64,000 nucleotides of DNA from Natronomonas gomsonensis (lineage in GTDB: Archaea; Halobacteriota; Halobacteria; Halobacteriales; Haloarculaceae): positions 248,001 through 312,000 of the forward strand of contig NZ_CP101323.1 of assembly GCF_024300825.1 (NCBI RefSeq), given 5' to 3'. The notes under the pieces were generated by a model. It was not told where the DNA came from and did no database searches. It worked only from the letters and a program-made list of their open reading frames with translations. Positions 46,807 to 55,541 of this stretch are shown here, piece by piece (the first letter of the stretch is position 1; each line of letters starts with the position of its first letter). The position numbers were made by a program, and so were the translations under genes.

Positions 46807-47026
46807 GAGCGCTACGCTTACTCTGCTCGAATTTTTATCGTTCTGTATGGCGAAATCATCTCTCCTCGTGCGATATTCTGATACCTTGTTTTAGGGACTC
46901 ATAGCACATCCGTAACTGAGACAGCAGGGTGGCGTGTACGCCGATACGAATCGTTTTACGGCCAAAAGAGGTCCGCAATCGCTGCCCAAATAGGGTGTCT
47001 CGGCTGTTGGCCTGGGCTAAACAGGT

Positions 47027-48088
47027 TTAGACAACGTCCTCTACGACATCGCCGTTTTCAACGACTGCTGTACCATCGAGGTAGACACTGCAGCCTTTCT
47101 GTGCGATGTCGTAGTGACACGGCGCGTATCGGTCAACGTGTGTGTTCGGGCCAGTGCTCCAAAGCATATTGCCCGACCAGACACGCCCCTCACTCGCGCT
47201 GACACCCGTTTCATCGGGCTTCCGGTCGTGGATCGCCATGTTGTAGAACTCACCGTTGGGATTCAGTCCCCAGCCGAAGTGGCTCGTTGCGAAGACATCC
47301 GGATCATCATAGCTCTCCATGTGTCCACGCATCAACTCGGCGTCTCCGCCTTCGCCGTTTATCTCAACGATGTAGTTGTCCTCGACGACACATTCGATTG
47401 CACTGTTTACGTAGTCCGCGAACGGCACGACGTTGTAATCGCCCGGTGCGATCACTATTGTCCCTTCGACGTTCGTCGGATAGTTCGAAACCATGTTCTG
47501 TCCCCAAACGTCCCATTTCCCCGGCGTATCGACGAAGCCGTAGGAGTCGAACGCTGTATCGGACTCAACTTCCATGGTGAGGTCTGTGCCGTGTTCCGAG
47601 GTAATCCGCATCTCGTCGGAGTCGGCTAACAACTGGCTGTGCTTTTGCACTCGCTCTTTGACCTCCTGTGCTTCTTCCTCAGTCCACGGCATGAGACGCC
47701 GGAGGTAGAACGGTTCGCGTGCACCGACGCGGAGGATGCGTGTGCCAGCGTCACGAATCTCGTCACGTTCGGGAACGTGGATGAATCCCTCAAGCGTGAA
47801 GTCGAACACCATATCCGCGTTCTTACACGCTTCTACGGGGCCTTCCGGCAGACGCAGTGTCCCTCCTTGGCCTTGGGAAACGTCCGGACCCACGGAGTTC
47901 CGCCCGTACTCGGGGACTTGGACCTCGAATATGTCCGCTCCGAGGTCCTCTGCAGCTGCAAAACTGGCACCGACGTATTCTCGTGGGCTTTTGGCGTCCG
48001 TGACCAGCGCAACGGTTTCACTCTCGTTCACTTGGCAGTGTTCCATTTGCCTCCGGAACAGAGGCACTAACAGTCCTGCTTTCTCCAT
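47027..48088 (-). CDS. NicX-like 2,5-dihydroxypyridine 5,6-dioxygenase family protein, copy 2
   Basis: 353 residues from MEKAGLLVPLFRR (48088), homologous to copy 1 over the whole length. The metal-triad positions are kept: His in ATSHFGWGLNPNG and His-x-Asp in APCHYDIAQKG. The two copies differ in many places, so they are old paralogues rather than a recent duplication and may have different substrates or be subunits of one enzyme. Its 3' end faces the permease genes. Confidence 0.82.
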   Translation of the reverse strand: MEKAGLLVPLFRRQMEHCQVNESETVALVTDAKSPREYVGASFAAAEDLGADIFEVQVPEYGRNSVGPDVSQGQGGTLRLPEGPVEACKNADMVFDFTLEGFIHVPERDEIRDAGTRILRVGAREPFYLRRLMPWTEEEAQEVKERVQKHSQLLADSDEMRITSEHGTDLTMEVESDTAFDSYGFVDTPGKWDVWGQNMVSNYPTNVEGTIVIAPGDYNVVPFADYVNSAIECVVEDNYIVEINGEGGDAELMRGHMESYDDPDVFATSHFGWGLNPNGEFYNMAIHDRKPDETGVSASEGRVWSGNMLWSTGPNTHVDRYAPCHYDIAQKGCSVYLDGTAVVENGDVVEDVV

Positions 48089-48325
48089 ATGCACTCAATT
48101 GTACTGTTAGCAGAGTAAAAACTGTTCCGCAATATGTCAGAAATATTTTTCAACCTAGTTTCATCTTGGCATCGGCTCACACAGCGAAGAGACCGCAAAA
48201 AGGTCCGGCGCCATATCGCTGCTTGGCCGAACTGTCGTATCGATTTCGAACCACTCTAGCAGCATTATAAAGGATACTCTTCTGACAGAAAGATATATGT
48301 GGTTGGGGAGAATTTTCGAAATCGT

Positions 48326-48907
48326 ATGGTTGTAGATAACATGGGCTTAGACCATATAGCCATCAAAGTACGAGATATCGAACAGACCGTTACGTTCTAC
48401 CGGAACATCCTCAACATGGAGGTTTCCGACCGTATCGGGGATCGTGTGGCGTTTCTCCGCACGCCGAATGTCGCAGCGGCATCTCAGCATCATGAGATGA
48501 ACATCACCCAGATGTCTGAGGAAGAACTCGACGTGCTTGAAGAGCGCGGCGAACTCGATCTCGACCTCCATGACTTCGAAGAAGAGTTACCGGAGAATGG
48601 TCCACCGATGCTGCCGACGACGGGGCCAATATACCATATCGCATTCGAAGTACCCGATTTCCAGGCGCTCAAAGCCGCCGAAGAAGGGCTACGTGAGCTC
48701 GATCACCCGATTTATCGCGGCCCCGGTCGCCATGGCCCTGGGGATAACTTCTTCCTCTATTTCCCCGATCCAGACGGATACCCGATCGAGTTGACTGCGA
48801 ACATGGAGGACGCTCCCGAGGAAGGCGGTCGTCCTGCCCGAAAGTGGCCCCAAGAACCCGATACGTGGAACGTTTGGCACGATTCCGAGGAGCTGAAACA
48901 GGAATAA
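48326..48907 (+). CDS. VOC family extradiol-type dioxygenase
   Basis: 193 residues from ATG 48326 (or 48341, MGLDHIAIKV). Likely metal ligands: His in LDHIAIKV, His in PIYHIAFEV, and Glu in YPIELTANME, the H-H-E set of type I extradiol enzymes and glyoxalases. The second module carries an acidic insertion (about residues 60-95). AGATATATGT just upstream (48291-48300) fits a TATA box 26-35 bases before 48326. In the proposed route it would open the dihydroxylated ring. A role as isomerase or glyoxalase-like lyase remains possible. Confidence 0.8.
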   Translation: MVVDNMGLDHIAIKVRDIEQTVTFYRNILNMEVSDRIGDRVAFLRTPNVAAASQHHEMNITQMSEEELDVLEERGELDLDLHDFEEELPENGPPMLPTTGPIYHIAFEVPDFQALKAAEEGLRELDHPIYRGPGRHGPGDNFFLYFPDPDGYPIELTANMEDAPEEGGRPARKWPQEPDTWNVWHDSEELKQE

Positions 48908-48986
48908 CTGGACTCAAGAACTGTTCGAGCGACATGAATCGTTTCAGCCTGCGTTTCAACTCTGACTTTCTACGGGTGCGCGACGT

Positions 48987-49742
48987 TCAGATAGATACTT
49001 CCTCCTGAATCATATCCCAAATCTTCTGCCGGAGATCAGTAAACTCCTCAGTGTCTCTAATTTCAGGACTTCGAGGCCGACCAAACCGCTCAGTAACGTC
49101 GACGACTGCTTCGACGCTACTCGGTCGCGACCCTAACACCACAGTATAGTCCGACAGATAAAGAGCCTCATCGATACTATGCGTGACGAACATACAGGTT
49201 TGGCCGGTTTGATTCCAGATGTCGAGGAGTTCGTGCTGCATCATCTCTCGGGTCTGGGCGTCGAGTGCACCGAATGGTTCGTCCATGAGGAGAACGGAGG
49301 GATTGACAGCAAGGACACGTGCCATCGCAGCTCGCTGTTTCATACCTCCAGAGAGGGAATTCGGATATGCGTCCTCGAATCCGTCGAGTCCAATCATCTC
49401 GATGTACTCTTCGGCTTTCTGTTCTCGCTCTTCCTCGTCGATACCGAGAACCTTCATCCCCCACGTGATATTCTTCTTAATCGACATCCAAGGGAATAAT
49501 ACGCTCTCTTGGAACACCATCCCACGGGACGGATCTGGACCAGTAACCGACGCTCCGTCAACCGTAATCGAGCCTTCTGTTGGCTCGATAAAACCACCCA
49601 GCATGAATAGCAGGGTACTTTTTCCACAGCCTGACGGGCCAAGAACAGTCACAAAATCTCCTTCGTCAATAGATAGGGATACGTCTCCGACCGCAACGAC
49701 TTCTTCGTTGTACACTTTCCGTACCGAGTCAACCTCTATCAT
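48987..49742 (-). CDS. ABC importer ATPase, SsuB/TauB-like
   Basis: 251 residues. Walker A is GPSGCGKST (residues 35-43), the Q-loop is VFQESVLFPW, the signature is LSGGMKQR (130-137), Walker B with catalytic Glu is LLMDEPFGALD, and the H-loop is FVTHSIDEAL. It should power the permeases at 45-47 kb. It lies between a VOC gene and the second IclR gene and is read divergently from the latter. Confidence 0.93.
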   Translation of the reverse strand: MIEVDSVRKVYNEEVVAVGDVSLSIDEGDFVTVLGPSGCGKSTLLFMLGGFIEPTEGSITVDGASVTGPDPSRGMVFQESVLFPWMSIKKNITWGMKVLGIDEEEREQKAEEYIEMIGLDGFEDAYPNSLSGGMKQRAAMARVLAVNPSVLLMDEPFGALDAQTREMMQHELLDIWNQTGQTCMFVTHSIDEALYLSDYTVVLGSRPSSVEAVVDVTERFGRPRSPEIRDTEEFTDLRQKIWDMIQEEVSI

Positions 49743-49950
49743 AGTCCTGTTCTCGTGGAGGGGGTACTACTATTTAACGCTCATGGACGGCACAGCAGCC
49801 CTGAAAACGTTGTTGAGTAATGCGAAACGCTATTCGACAACAATAACAGGAGCTTCTAGACCCAAATTATCCACATCAATGGGATACACCAGTTCTACCA
49901 CTGTTCGGCTTCGCAAAACAATAAAGTAGGACCGGGGCAAATCAGAGAGC

Positions 49951-50721
49951 ATGCCAACACAAAAAGACGTCCCGGTAAAGTCCATCGCGAAGATGGTGGA
50001 TTTGGTACGCACACTCCAAGAGCTAGATGGGGCCGGCGTATCCGAATTGTCCCGGAAACTCGATGTCTCGAAGAGTACAGTCTATAACCATCTGAAATCA
50101 CTCGAAGAATTTGGATACGTCGTCAAGAAGGATGACGACTACTACGTGGGACTTGGCTTCTTGGACCACGGCGAGTACGCCCGGGGGCGCCAGGTCGGCT
50201 ACAACCTAATTCGCGCGAAGGTAAAGGAAGTGGCTGAGGAAACCGGGGAACTGTGTCAGTACCTAGTCGAAGAACACGGATTTGGTAGATTTATTCTACG
50301 AGAGGTCGGCCCTCGAGCAGTAGAAACTAGTTCACGAATCGGTGATCGGGTTTATCTAAACCATGTGACTGCCGGGAAAACCGTCCTCGCCTACTTACCT
50401 GATAAGCGAGTCTCTGAAATCATCGACAAGCGTGGCCTCCCGGGAAAGACCGAACATACCATCACCTCGGTTAAGGACCTGGAAGCCGAGCTCGAAACCA
50501 TCCGTGATCGGGGTTACGCTATCGACAAAGAAGAGCATCTGGAAGGCCTCTACGCCATTGGCGTGCCTATCCGAAACAGTGATAACGAGATTCTGGGATC
50601 GATGAGTGTTGCTGGACCTGCTAATCGAATCAATCGTGAGCAACGCGCCGAAGAAATTGCCCAGGTTCTCCTTGAGACGGCCAACGAGGTCGAACTTTCT
50701 CTCAAGCATTCGCATTCCTAG
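49951..50721 (+). CDS. IclR family regulator 2
   Basis: 256 residues with winged HTH (LVRTLQELDGAGVSELSRKLDVSKSTVYNHLKSLEEFG) and ligand domain (VYLNHVTAGKTVLAYLPDKRVSEII; GSMSVAGPANRI). It resembles IclR 1 and is divergent from the ATPase gene, so it may control the importer or the whole right half. It closes the catabolic cluster. Confidence 0.92.
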   Translation: MPTQKDVPVKSIAKMVDLVRTLQELDGAGVSELSRKLDVSKSTVYNHLKSLEEFGYVVKKDDDYYVGLGFLDHGEYARGRQVGYNLIRAKVKEVAEETGELCQYLVEEHGFGRFILREVGPRAVETSSRIGDRVYLNHVTAGKTVLAYLPDKRVSEIIDKRGLPGKTEHTITSVKDLEAELETIRDRGYAIDKEEHLEGLYAIGVPIRNSDNEILGSMSVAGPANRINREQRAEEIAQVLLETANEVELSLKHSHS

Positions 50722-51002
50722 CTATACCCCGTTTCCTTATACAGAACACTCGGAAAATTATGTATGCCTCTCAATGATTGACGTGTGCTAAACCTACGCT
50801 ATTGCACTGCCCCGTTACACTGTCTGCAAGGCCGATTACCCACATCGTCAGGGAAGGAAGTCACAATTACATTCTCTGGGAGTACCCTCCCATCGATTCG
50901 TGATATAGGGTCTGTTTGGTATTAGAAAACACATCACACTTGAGTCAACCAGCGGCCCACGAACTGTTCGGGATGCATTCAGTCCTTGATTAGAAGAATA
51001 GA

Positions 51003-51024
51003 ATAACAAATATAACCTTGTTAT
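51003..51024 (+). promoter_or_regulatory. 22-bp palindrome, copy 2
   Basis: ATAACA-AATATAACCT-TGTTAT. The arms and the TAAC core are identical to copy 1 and are in the same orientation. It stands in noncoding DNA 430 bases before the thiolase remnant. Confidence 0.6.
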
Positions 51025-51414
51025 TTGTGGGCGCGATCGCGGGGGCAAACCAACCAGCTGAAATCCTGCCGGTGCTGAAAACCGCTTGGTAAATAGATCT
51101 ACACCATCGTGGCACTTCATTAGAACCGTAATACGGAAGCGGTCAATACCTCTGAGATTCAGTTGTGATGCTTGGGTGCAGATACAACGGACCATCTTAG
51201 CACCCCGTCAGCTGGCGTTCGCTTACTAAGCAATTGATACGGCCTCAGACGCGCATAATATGCGTAGATATCACAAGGCATTGGCGAACGCCCCGCCGAC
51301 TTCCCTTCTACAAGGTCTGGAAGCCGCTGATTCGAGCTATCAATATTACTACCATGTTTTAAACTAATTGATAAAATCTCCATAATAGTTTTTTGATAAG
51401 GATGTTCACAGGAC

Positions 51415-51436
51415 ATAACAAAACTAACTTTGTTAT
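51415..51436 (+). promoter_or_regulatory. 22-bp palindrome, copy 3
   Basis: ATAACA-AAACTAACTT-TGTTAT; here the matching arms extend to eight bases (ATAACAAA/TTTGTTAT). It ends 15 bases before the first ATG of the thiolase remnant. Confidence 0.6.
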
Positions 51437-51451
51437 ACTTTACCTGATTAC

Positions 51452-51781
51452 ATGTCCCCTCAGGAAAGAAGTTCAAAGCCACCGGCCGTGAACGATTTGA
51501 TGGACCGAGCGGGAACGAATATCACAGACTACAATCTCGTTGAACTGAACGAGGCCTTCGCCAGCCAAACGCTCTACTGTCAGCACGAACTCGATATTGA
51601 CGATGCCCGATTCAATGTCAACGGCGGTGCAATAGCCCTTGGACATCCGCTGGGCGCCTCAGGCGCGCGACTCCCCGTGACTCTTATTCACGAAATGCGG
51701 CGGAGAGAGGCAAAACGAGGGCTCTCCACGATGTGTATCGGCTACGGACAAGGCATCGCACTGGAGTTCACTTGCCCCTGA
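51452..51781 (+). pseudogene. Acetyl-CoA acetyltransferase (thiolase), C-terminal remnant
   Basis: About 100 residues of a thiolase C-terminal domain: [31 protein letters not shown] with the catalytic His, and [15 protein letters not shown] with the second catalytic Cys. A complete thiolase is near 390 residues; the N-terminal domain with the acyl-binding Cys is lost. The start codon at 51452 is followed by unrelated residues ([15 protein letters not shown]), so the break lies about there. It marks a rearrangement at the right edge of the catabolic cluster. Confidence 0.88.
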
Positions 51782-52108
51782 CCCTCACAGAAACCAGTTC
51801 ATTGTAACGTTAAACGCTTATTTTCATATGCGTTTGGCGTTGTGGAACGCATACTGCATAAATATAGAAGTCCAAGTGGATTGGATTCCCCGGCAGGGAC
51901 GGCCCTCTCGACACGTTCGGTATGTGGAGGTGCGTAACACCCTCTGACTTCACCCCGCTCAAAGGTGATTACTTCAGTTGGCACGATTGTTTTGAGGATT
52001 GGTTCACCACGTTGGAGGCTCTGAGATTCACTCCATCATTTATTTTCAATAGCTAGCGAAAATTCTTATATTAGTGAATGGTGATAAAATAAACGGGTGT
52101 AACGAACC
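51782..52108. other. 327-bp gap, no gene
   Basis: Nothing convincing is seen. The right 60 bases are AT-rich and may hold the promoter of the gene at 52109. Confidence 0.45.
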
Positions 52109-52810
52109 ATGGCTGATCCGCAACATTACGTCGTATTGGAAGGATTGGAATCGAACGGACGATCCGACTACACTATACAGGCAACTGGGGAAATCGAGAT
52201 GGTTGACGGGATGCTGGGTGGCGTCAACGTCAGTCGGGACGCTGATGCGCCGGCACAAGGGAGTACACAAGAAGGGACCGTCTGGGCCGGCGCTGACGGC
52301 TACCGAGTCTGGGGCGGTATCAAGTCGGTCGACGTCGCGAACCCGGATCACGTCCAGCTACACGTGGGGGAAATTTCGGGGAGCCGGGATCCTGATGCGG
52401 AGGAGTGCCAAGTGACGGTCCGTGCTGAGAGTGTCGACTTCGTGAGCGGGCAGGGACCGGGCGAGGGAGCTCTCGAGTTGACCATCGAGAGCGATATTCA
52501 CGGGGAGCAGTCTGAAACCAATTCGGTCCGGCTTCCCACGGGGAGCTCGAAGAACCTCGGGGCATCAATCGAGTCGTTCCAAGTGCCCCAGGGTCGGTCC
52601 CTCACGAAGCAACTCACGACGAAAGTGACCGAGCGGGAGGTAGCGTCGGACTGGTTCGTCGGGAACGACGACTATGGCGACGCGACAACGGACATCGTCC
52701 TACAGTGTGGCGAACCCAAGACTGTCAGTCAGGAAGTGACGATTAGCTCGGACCGTGGCAACGAAGGGAAGGTGCGGGTCAACTACACAATCGGCGATCT
52801 CTCGCGGTAG
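52109..52810 (+). CDS. Hypothetical soluble protein
   Basis: 233 residues, acidic, with beta-strand-rich pattern (EGLESNGRSDYTIQATGEIEMV; DGYRVWGGIKSVDV; VQLHVGEISGSRDPDAEEC; KVRVNYTIGDLSR at the end). No signal peptide or membrane segment is visible. I do not recognise a family. The base composition and codon use match good haloarchaeal genes, so it is probably real. It has no close neighbours. Confidence 0.6.
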   Translation: MADPQHYVVLEGLESNGRSDYTIQATGEIEMVDGMLGGVNVSRDADAPAQGSTQEGTVWAGADGYRVWGGIKSVDVANPDHVQLHVGEISGSRDPDAEECQVTVRAESVDFVSGQGPGEGALELTIESDIHGEQSETNSVRLPTGSSKNLGASIESFQVPQGRSLTKQLTTKVTEREVASDWFVGNDDYGDATTDIVLQCGEPKTVSQEVTISSDRGNEGKVRVNYTIGDLSR

Positions 52811-53053
52811 CACGCCCGCGCTAACCCACTTCAGAACCCTCATTACTTCGACGAGCCGATGGCTGTGGTCGATGTAAGTCGATGACAGTCATATCCTCAT
52901 TGAGAAGCAGGGATAGAAAGTTGTCCTCATGTGCCCGGGTGGCTCGATCCAAATCGTTCCCATGTCTGCTGAGGCGTCGCTTTCGGTCACGCCGCTCATT
53001 GGTTGTGCTTCTGCTTCGACAATATTATACAAGACTGAGGGGTATCGAAAAAC

Positions 53054-53224
53054 ATGATGCCCCTCCAGATGTTCGGAATCAACTCACTCGGTAGTTTGGT
53101 GCTGGCACTCGTCGTCCCGCTCGTCATCGTCGTCTTCGGAACATACTTAGGGGTCCTCGGGGCGCTACGGGCGTTCTTCGGTGAGTCGTCGTGGCAGGAT
53201 GTTTCGACTGTCGAGGAGAAGTGA
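53054..53224 (+). CDS. 56-residue membrane protein
   Basis: Two in-frame ATGs at 53054 and 53057 open a short gene ending at TGA 53222-53224. It has one long hydrophobic segment (LVLALVVPLVIVVFGTYLGVL) and a short polar tail ending VEEK. GC-rich codons in the third position support coding. Function unknown. Confidence 0.55.
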   Translation: MMPLQMFGINSLGSLVLALVVPLVIVVFGTYLGVLGALRAFFGESSWQDVSTVEEK

Positions 53225-53645
53225 GACCTACGCCCGCCAACCAGCGGTCGGGCCATCATCTCCGGGACTTGGTGGAAGGTGTAGCTTCTGTATTACCCAA
53301 ATCGGGAGTAGAATGATTCCAGCACGATGAGACTGAAACAGTCGGATGGTTGTGCCTGCGTATCGAACAATCGGAGTTTGAGTCTACAAAAAGAGTTTAT
53401 TGCGACTTGAACAGGGAGTTGTATGGTCGCTGAATTGCGCATTGACACCTTTCCCGCGCCCTGAAGGGCGAGGATTCCCGAGCATTGAGATAATCCGACA
53501 TCTGCTCGAAAGCCTCGATTGTCGAGATTTTGTGTTGTTCATCCGGTCGCCCCCCTCGTGATGTATTCGGTGTTTTGCGTCGCTTGACTCATCGTTGGTG
53601 TGTTCAAAAGGGGAATATCGGCGCCTCCCGGCGCCGGAGCGTGTT
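53225..53645. other. 421-bp gap with IS-type terminal relic
   Basis: No gene is seen. The middle holds the hairpin relic at 53442-53480. The following 160 bases before the JAB-E1 stop show no recognised signal. Confidence 0.5.
53442..53480 (+). mobile_element. Relic of an IS200/IS605-type right end, second copy
   Basis: TTGACACCT-TTCCCGCGCCCTGAAGGGCG-AGGATTCC resembles the minus-strand relic at 4764-4804 (ACA, CCT, C-rich arm, TGAA loop, G-rich arm, GGATTCC). The order is that of haloarchaeal tnpB element ends, where the omega-RNA finishes. No tnpB remains beside it. Confidence 0.4.
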
Positions 53646-55139
53646 TCAGTCCGAAACCGCCGATTCCTCATCAGGCTCGAAGTGTGCGTCGCCGAATGAA
53701 CGCTGCCCCACGCCGAGAACGCCGTCTCTACCGCAGGTCGGGCAGTTCTCGGAGGGCGCAGTCGTCAGTTCGGTCATCTCGTGGTCGTGCTCCTCGTATC
53801 GGATGAAGTCCGGTGGCGTGTGAACACCGGTCACCAGATCGACGAGCACAGACACCGTTTTTGAGGCACACTGGCCGTTGAGGTGGATGACGGCAGGTTC
53901 GGGTGCCAGTTCATCGTCATCGATATACCCACGTTCCTGCTCTGCATCCTGCTCCGTGGGTGACAGCTGTTCGATCCGTGCAGCAGCCTGGTCATGACGT
54001 CCCAGACAGTCGAAACAAGCGTTGCTTCCGGGTGCCACCAGGTGGACGTACCCGGTCAGTTCGACTGACTGATCATCCGTCTGCACTGGATTCGTCGGCG
54101 TTCCCTCACGAGGCTCGTCAGACCTCTGTTTGGTTACCGCGTCATCCGAGTCTATCCCAGCTGGTGTTCCGTCTGGTGTATCGATCCGTACTCCGGCGTC
54201 GATGTAGTACTGGAGGTGCTTGACTGCGTACTCATTGCAGTACGAGCGGGCCGTGACCGAATCGACACAGCCGACAATGACGTCGCAGTTCTCAAGCACG
54301 GCTGTACAGTCCTGAACCCGTTTCGGAACGGCATCGACTGTCAGCTCCCCACCGGATGACTTCAAGAGATGTTCACGAACCGCTGTGACTTTTGGCTGTC
54401 CTACGTGATAGTCATAGGCGCCAACGAGGCGCGAGAGGTTGCTTGCCTCGACGCTGTCGGGATCGACGAGCACGAGTTCGCCGACGCCGAGTCGCGCGAG
54501 TTGTTCGGCAACTATCGATCCCAATCCCCCGACGCCGACAACTCCGATAGTGACCGATTCGAGTCGCCGCTGGCCGTCGACCCCGAAGGCGCGTACGTTT
54601 CGGTCATAGCGTTGCTCGAGACTCGGCCGGTCATCATCTCCGGATTCACCGTGGAATCGTGAGCGTGTTCCTGCTACCGGCGTATCGAGTTTCCACTCAC
54701 CAATGACTTCGATCTCGACGGCCTCAAGACGCGTTCCAGCGTCCGCGACAGCCTCGATGCCGCTGGTTCCAACGACGGCAAAACCAAAGGACTGGTCTGG
54801 GAATAATCCTGACAGCCACTCACGGAATCGCCCCATCGAATCAACGTCGATACTACTGAACCGGGGCGTCTCCGAGAACGGGTGACTGTGGGCCAACACC
54901 GGCGCGAGCTGTTTATTGTAACACTCACTCACCCGTTCTCGTTCGACCACAGGGGCAGGCCGACAGGCCGTCTTGGATTGCCGAGCCATCGACTCATCAT
55001 CGACTGGGACTACGCGATTCGCTAATAGGTCCCCCTCATCGCCGGCGTACACGAAGGCGAAGCGTTCTTGTTCGTCATCCTTGAGGAGTGTCTCCCGGAG
55101 ACGACGAACGGTCGACGCTGATATCTTGAGTGTTCGCAT
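53646..55139 (-). CDS. JAB metalloprotease-E1 activating enzyme fusion
   Basis: 497 residues. The N-terminal JAB/MPN domain (about 1-150) carries the JAMM zinc motif HSHP ... SSID (His-x-His, then Ser-x2-Asp), typical of deubiquitinase-like peptidases. The C-terminal ThiF/MoeB/E1 domain has the ATP loop GVVGVGGLGSIVAEQL and VDPDSVEASNLSRL. Two Cys pairs (CFDC, CPTC) should hold zinc, and a Cys in NGQCASKTVS may be the thioester residue. It would adenylate the small protein encoded two genes upstream and could also process or remove it. Operon order is Ubl, E2, JAB-E1. Confidence 0.88.
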   Translation of the reverse strand: MRTLKISASTVRRLRETLLKDDEQERFAFVYAGDEGDLLANRVVPVDDESMARQSKTACRPAPVVERERVSECYNKQLAPVLAHSHPFSETPRFSSIDVDSMGRFREWLSGLFPDQSFGFAVVGTSGIEAVADAGTRLEAVEIEVIGEWKLDTPVAGTRSRFHGESGDDDRPSLEQRYDRNVRAFGVDGQRRLESVTIGVVGVGGLGSIVAEQLARLGVGELVLVDPDSVEASNLSRLVGAYDYHVGQPKVTAVREHLLKSSGGELTVDAVPKRVQDCTAVLENCDVIVGCVDSVTARSYCNEYAVKHLQYYIDAGVRIDTPDGTPAGIDSDDAVTKQRSDEPREGTPTNPVQTDDQSVELTGYVHLVAPGSNACFDCLGRHDQAAARIEQLSPTEQDAEQERGYIDDDELAPEPAVIHLNGQCASKTVSVLVDLVTGVHTPPDFIRYEEHDHEMTELTTAPSENCPTCGRDGVLGVGQRSFGDAHFEPDEESAVSD

Positions 55140-55541
55140 TTAGGCCTCGTTAAACGGATTATCGCTGTTTGGGTTCGCCAGCGACGCGCGCATCATACTG
55201 GTCAGTTTGACAAGCGAGTCCCGCTCTGGATCCCAGTTGACGAAGTGATCTCTGATACACCACTTTGCCCACTCACCGTCGTCATCATCTGCCGGGTGAA
55301 TCCGATTGAGCAAGTGCTCGGGTTTTCCACGCTCGTAGGAGACGGTGCCCGATACGTATACAGTCGGGACATCCCGGGGGTAGGTCTCCGGAAGGTCATA
55401 GCGCATCGGAGCAAACCGCGGATTCCATCCCTCTGGATAGTCGAAGCGCTCGATTATCACACGGCGGTTAGCCTCACTGTAGCGAATCGGATATCTGTCG
55501 CCGAGTTTGGCGGCTTCCTCGTATGCTCGGCCACGTTTCAT
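55140..55541 (-). CDS. E2-like ubiquitin-conjugating protein
   Basis: 133 residues. The layout is that of prokaryotic E2-like proteins: YPRDVPTVYVSGTV (beta-meander with Pro), HLLNRIHPADDDDGEW, the proposed catalytic Cys95 in WAKWCIRDHF, then VNWDPERDSLVKLTSMM, the helix found after the Cys in E2 folds. It stops directly before the JAB-E1 start and begins inside the stop of the ubiquitin-like gene (ATGA). It probably receives the Ubl from the E1 and passes it to targets. Confidence 0.75.
   Translation of the reverse strand: MKRGRAYEEAAKLGDRYPIRYSEANRRVIIERFDYPEGWNPRFAPMRYDLPETYPRDVPTVYVSGTVSYERGKPEHLLNRIHPADDDDGEWAKWCIRDHFVNWDPERDSLVKLTSMMRASLANPNSDNPFNEA

Larger units (their letters stand above)
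50722..51451. other. 730-bp gap with two palindromes, no gene
   Basis: No gene is supported. It holds palindromes at 51003-51024 and 51415-51436 that match the one at 23821. The AT-rich stretch from 51330 to 51450 probably includes a promoter reading into the thiolase remnant. Confidence 0.55.
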
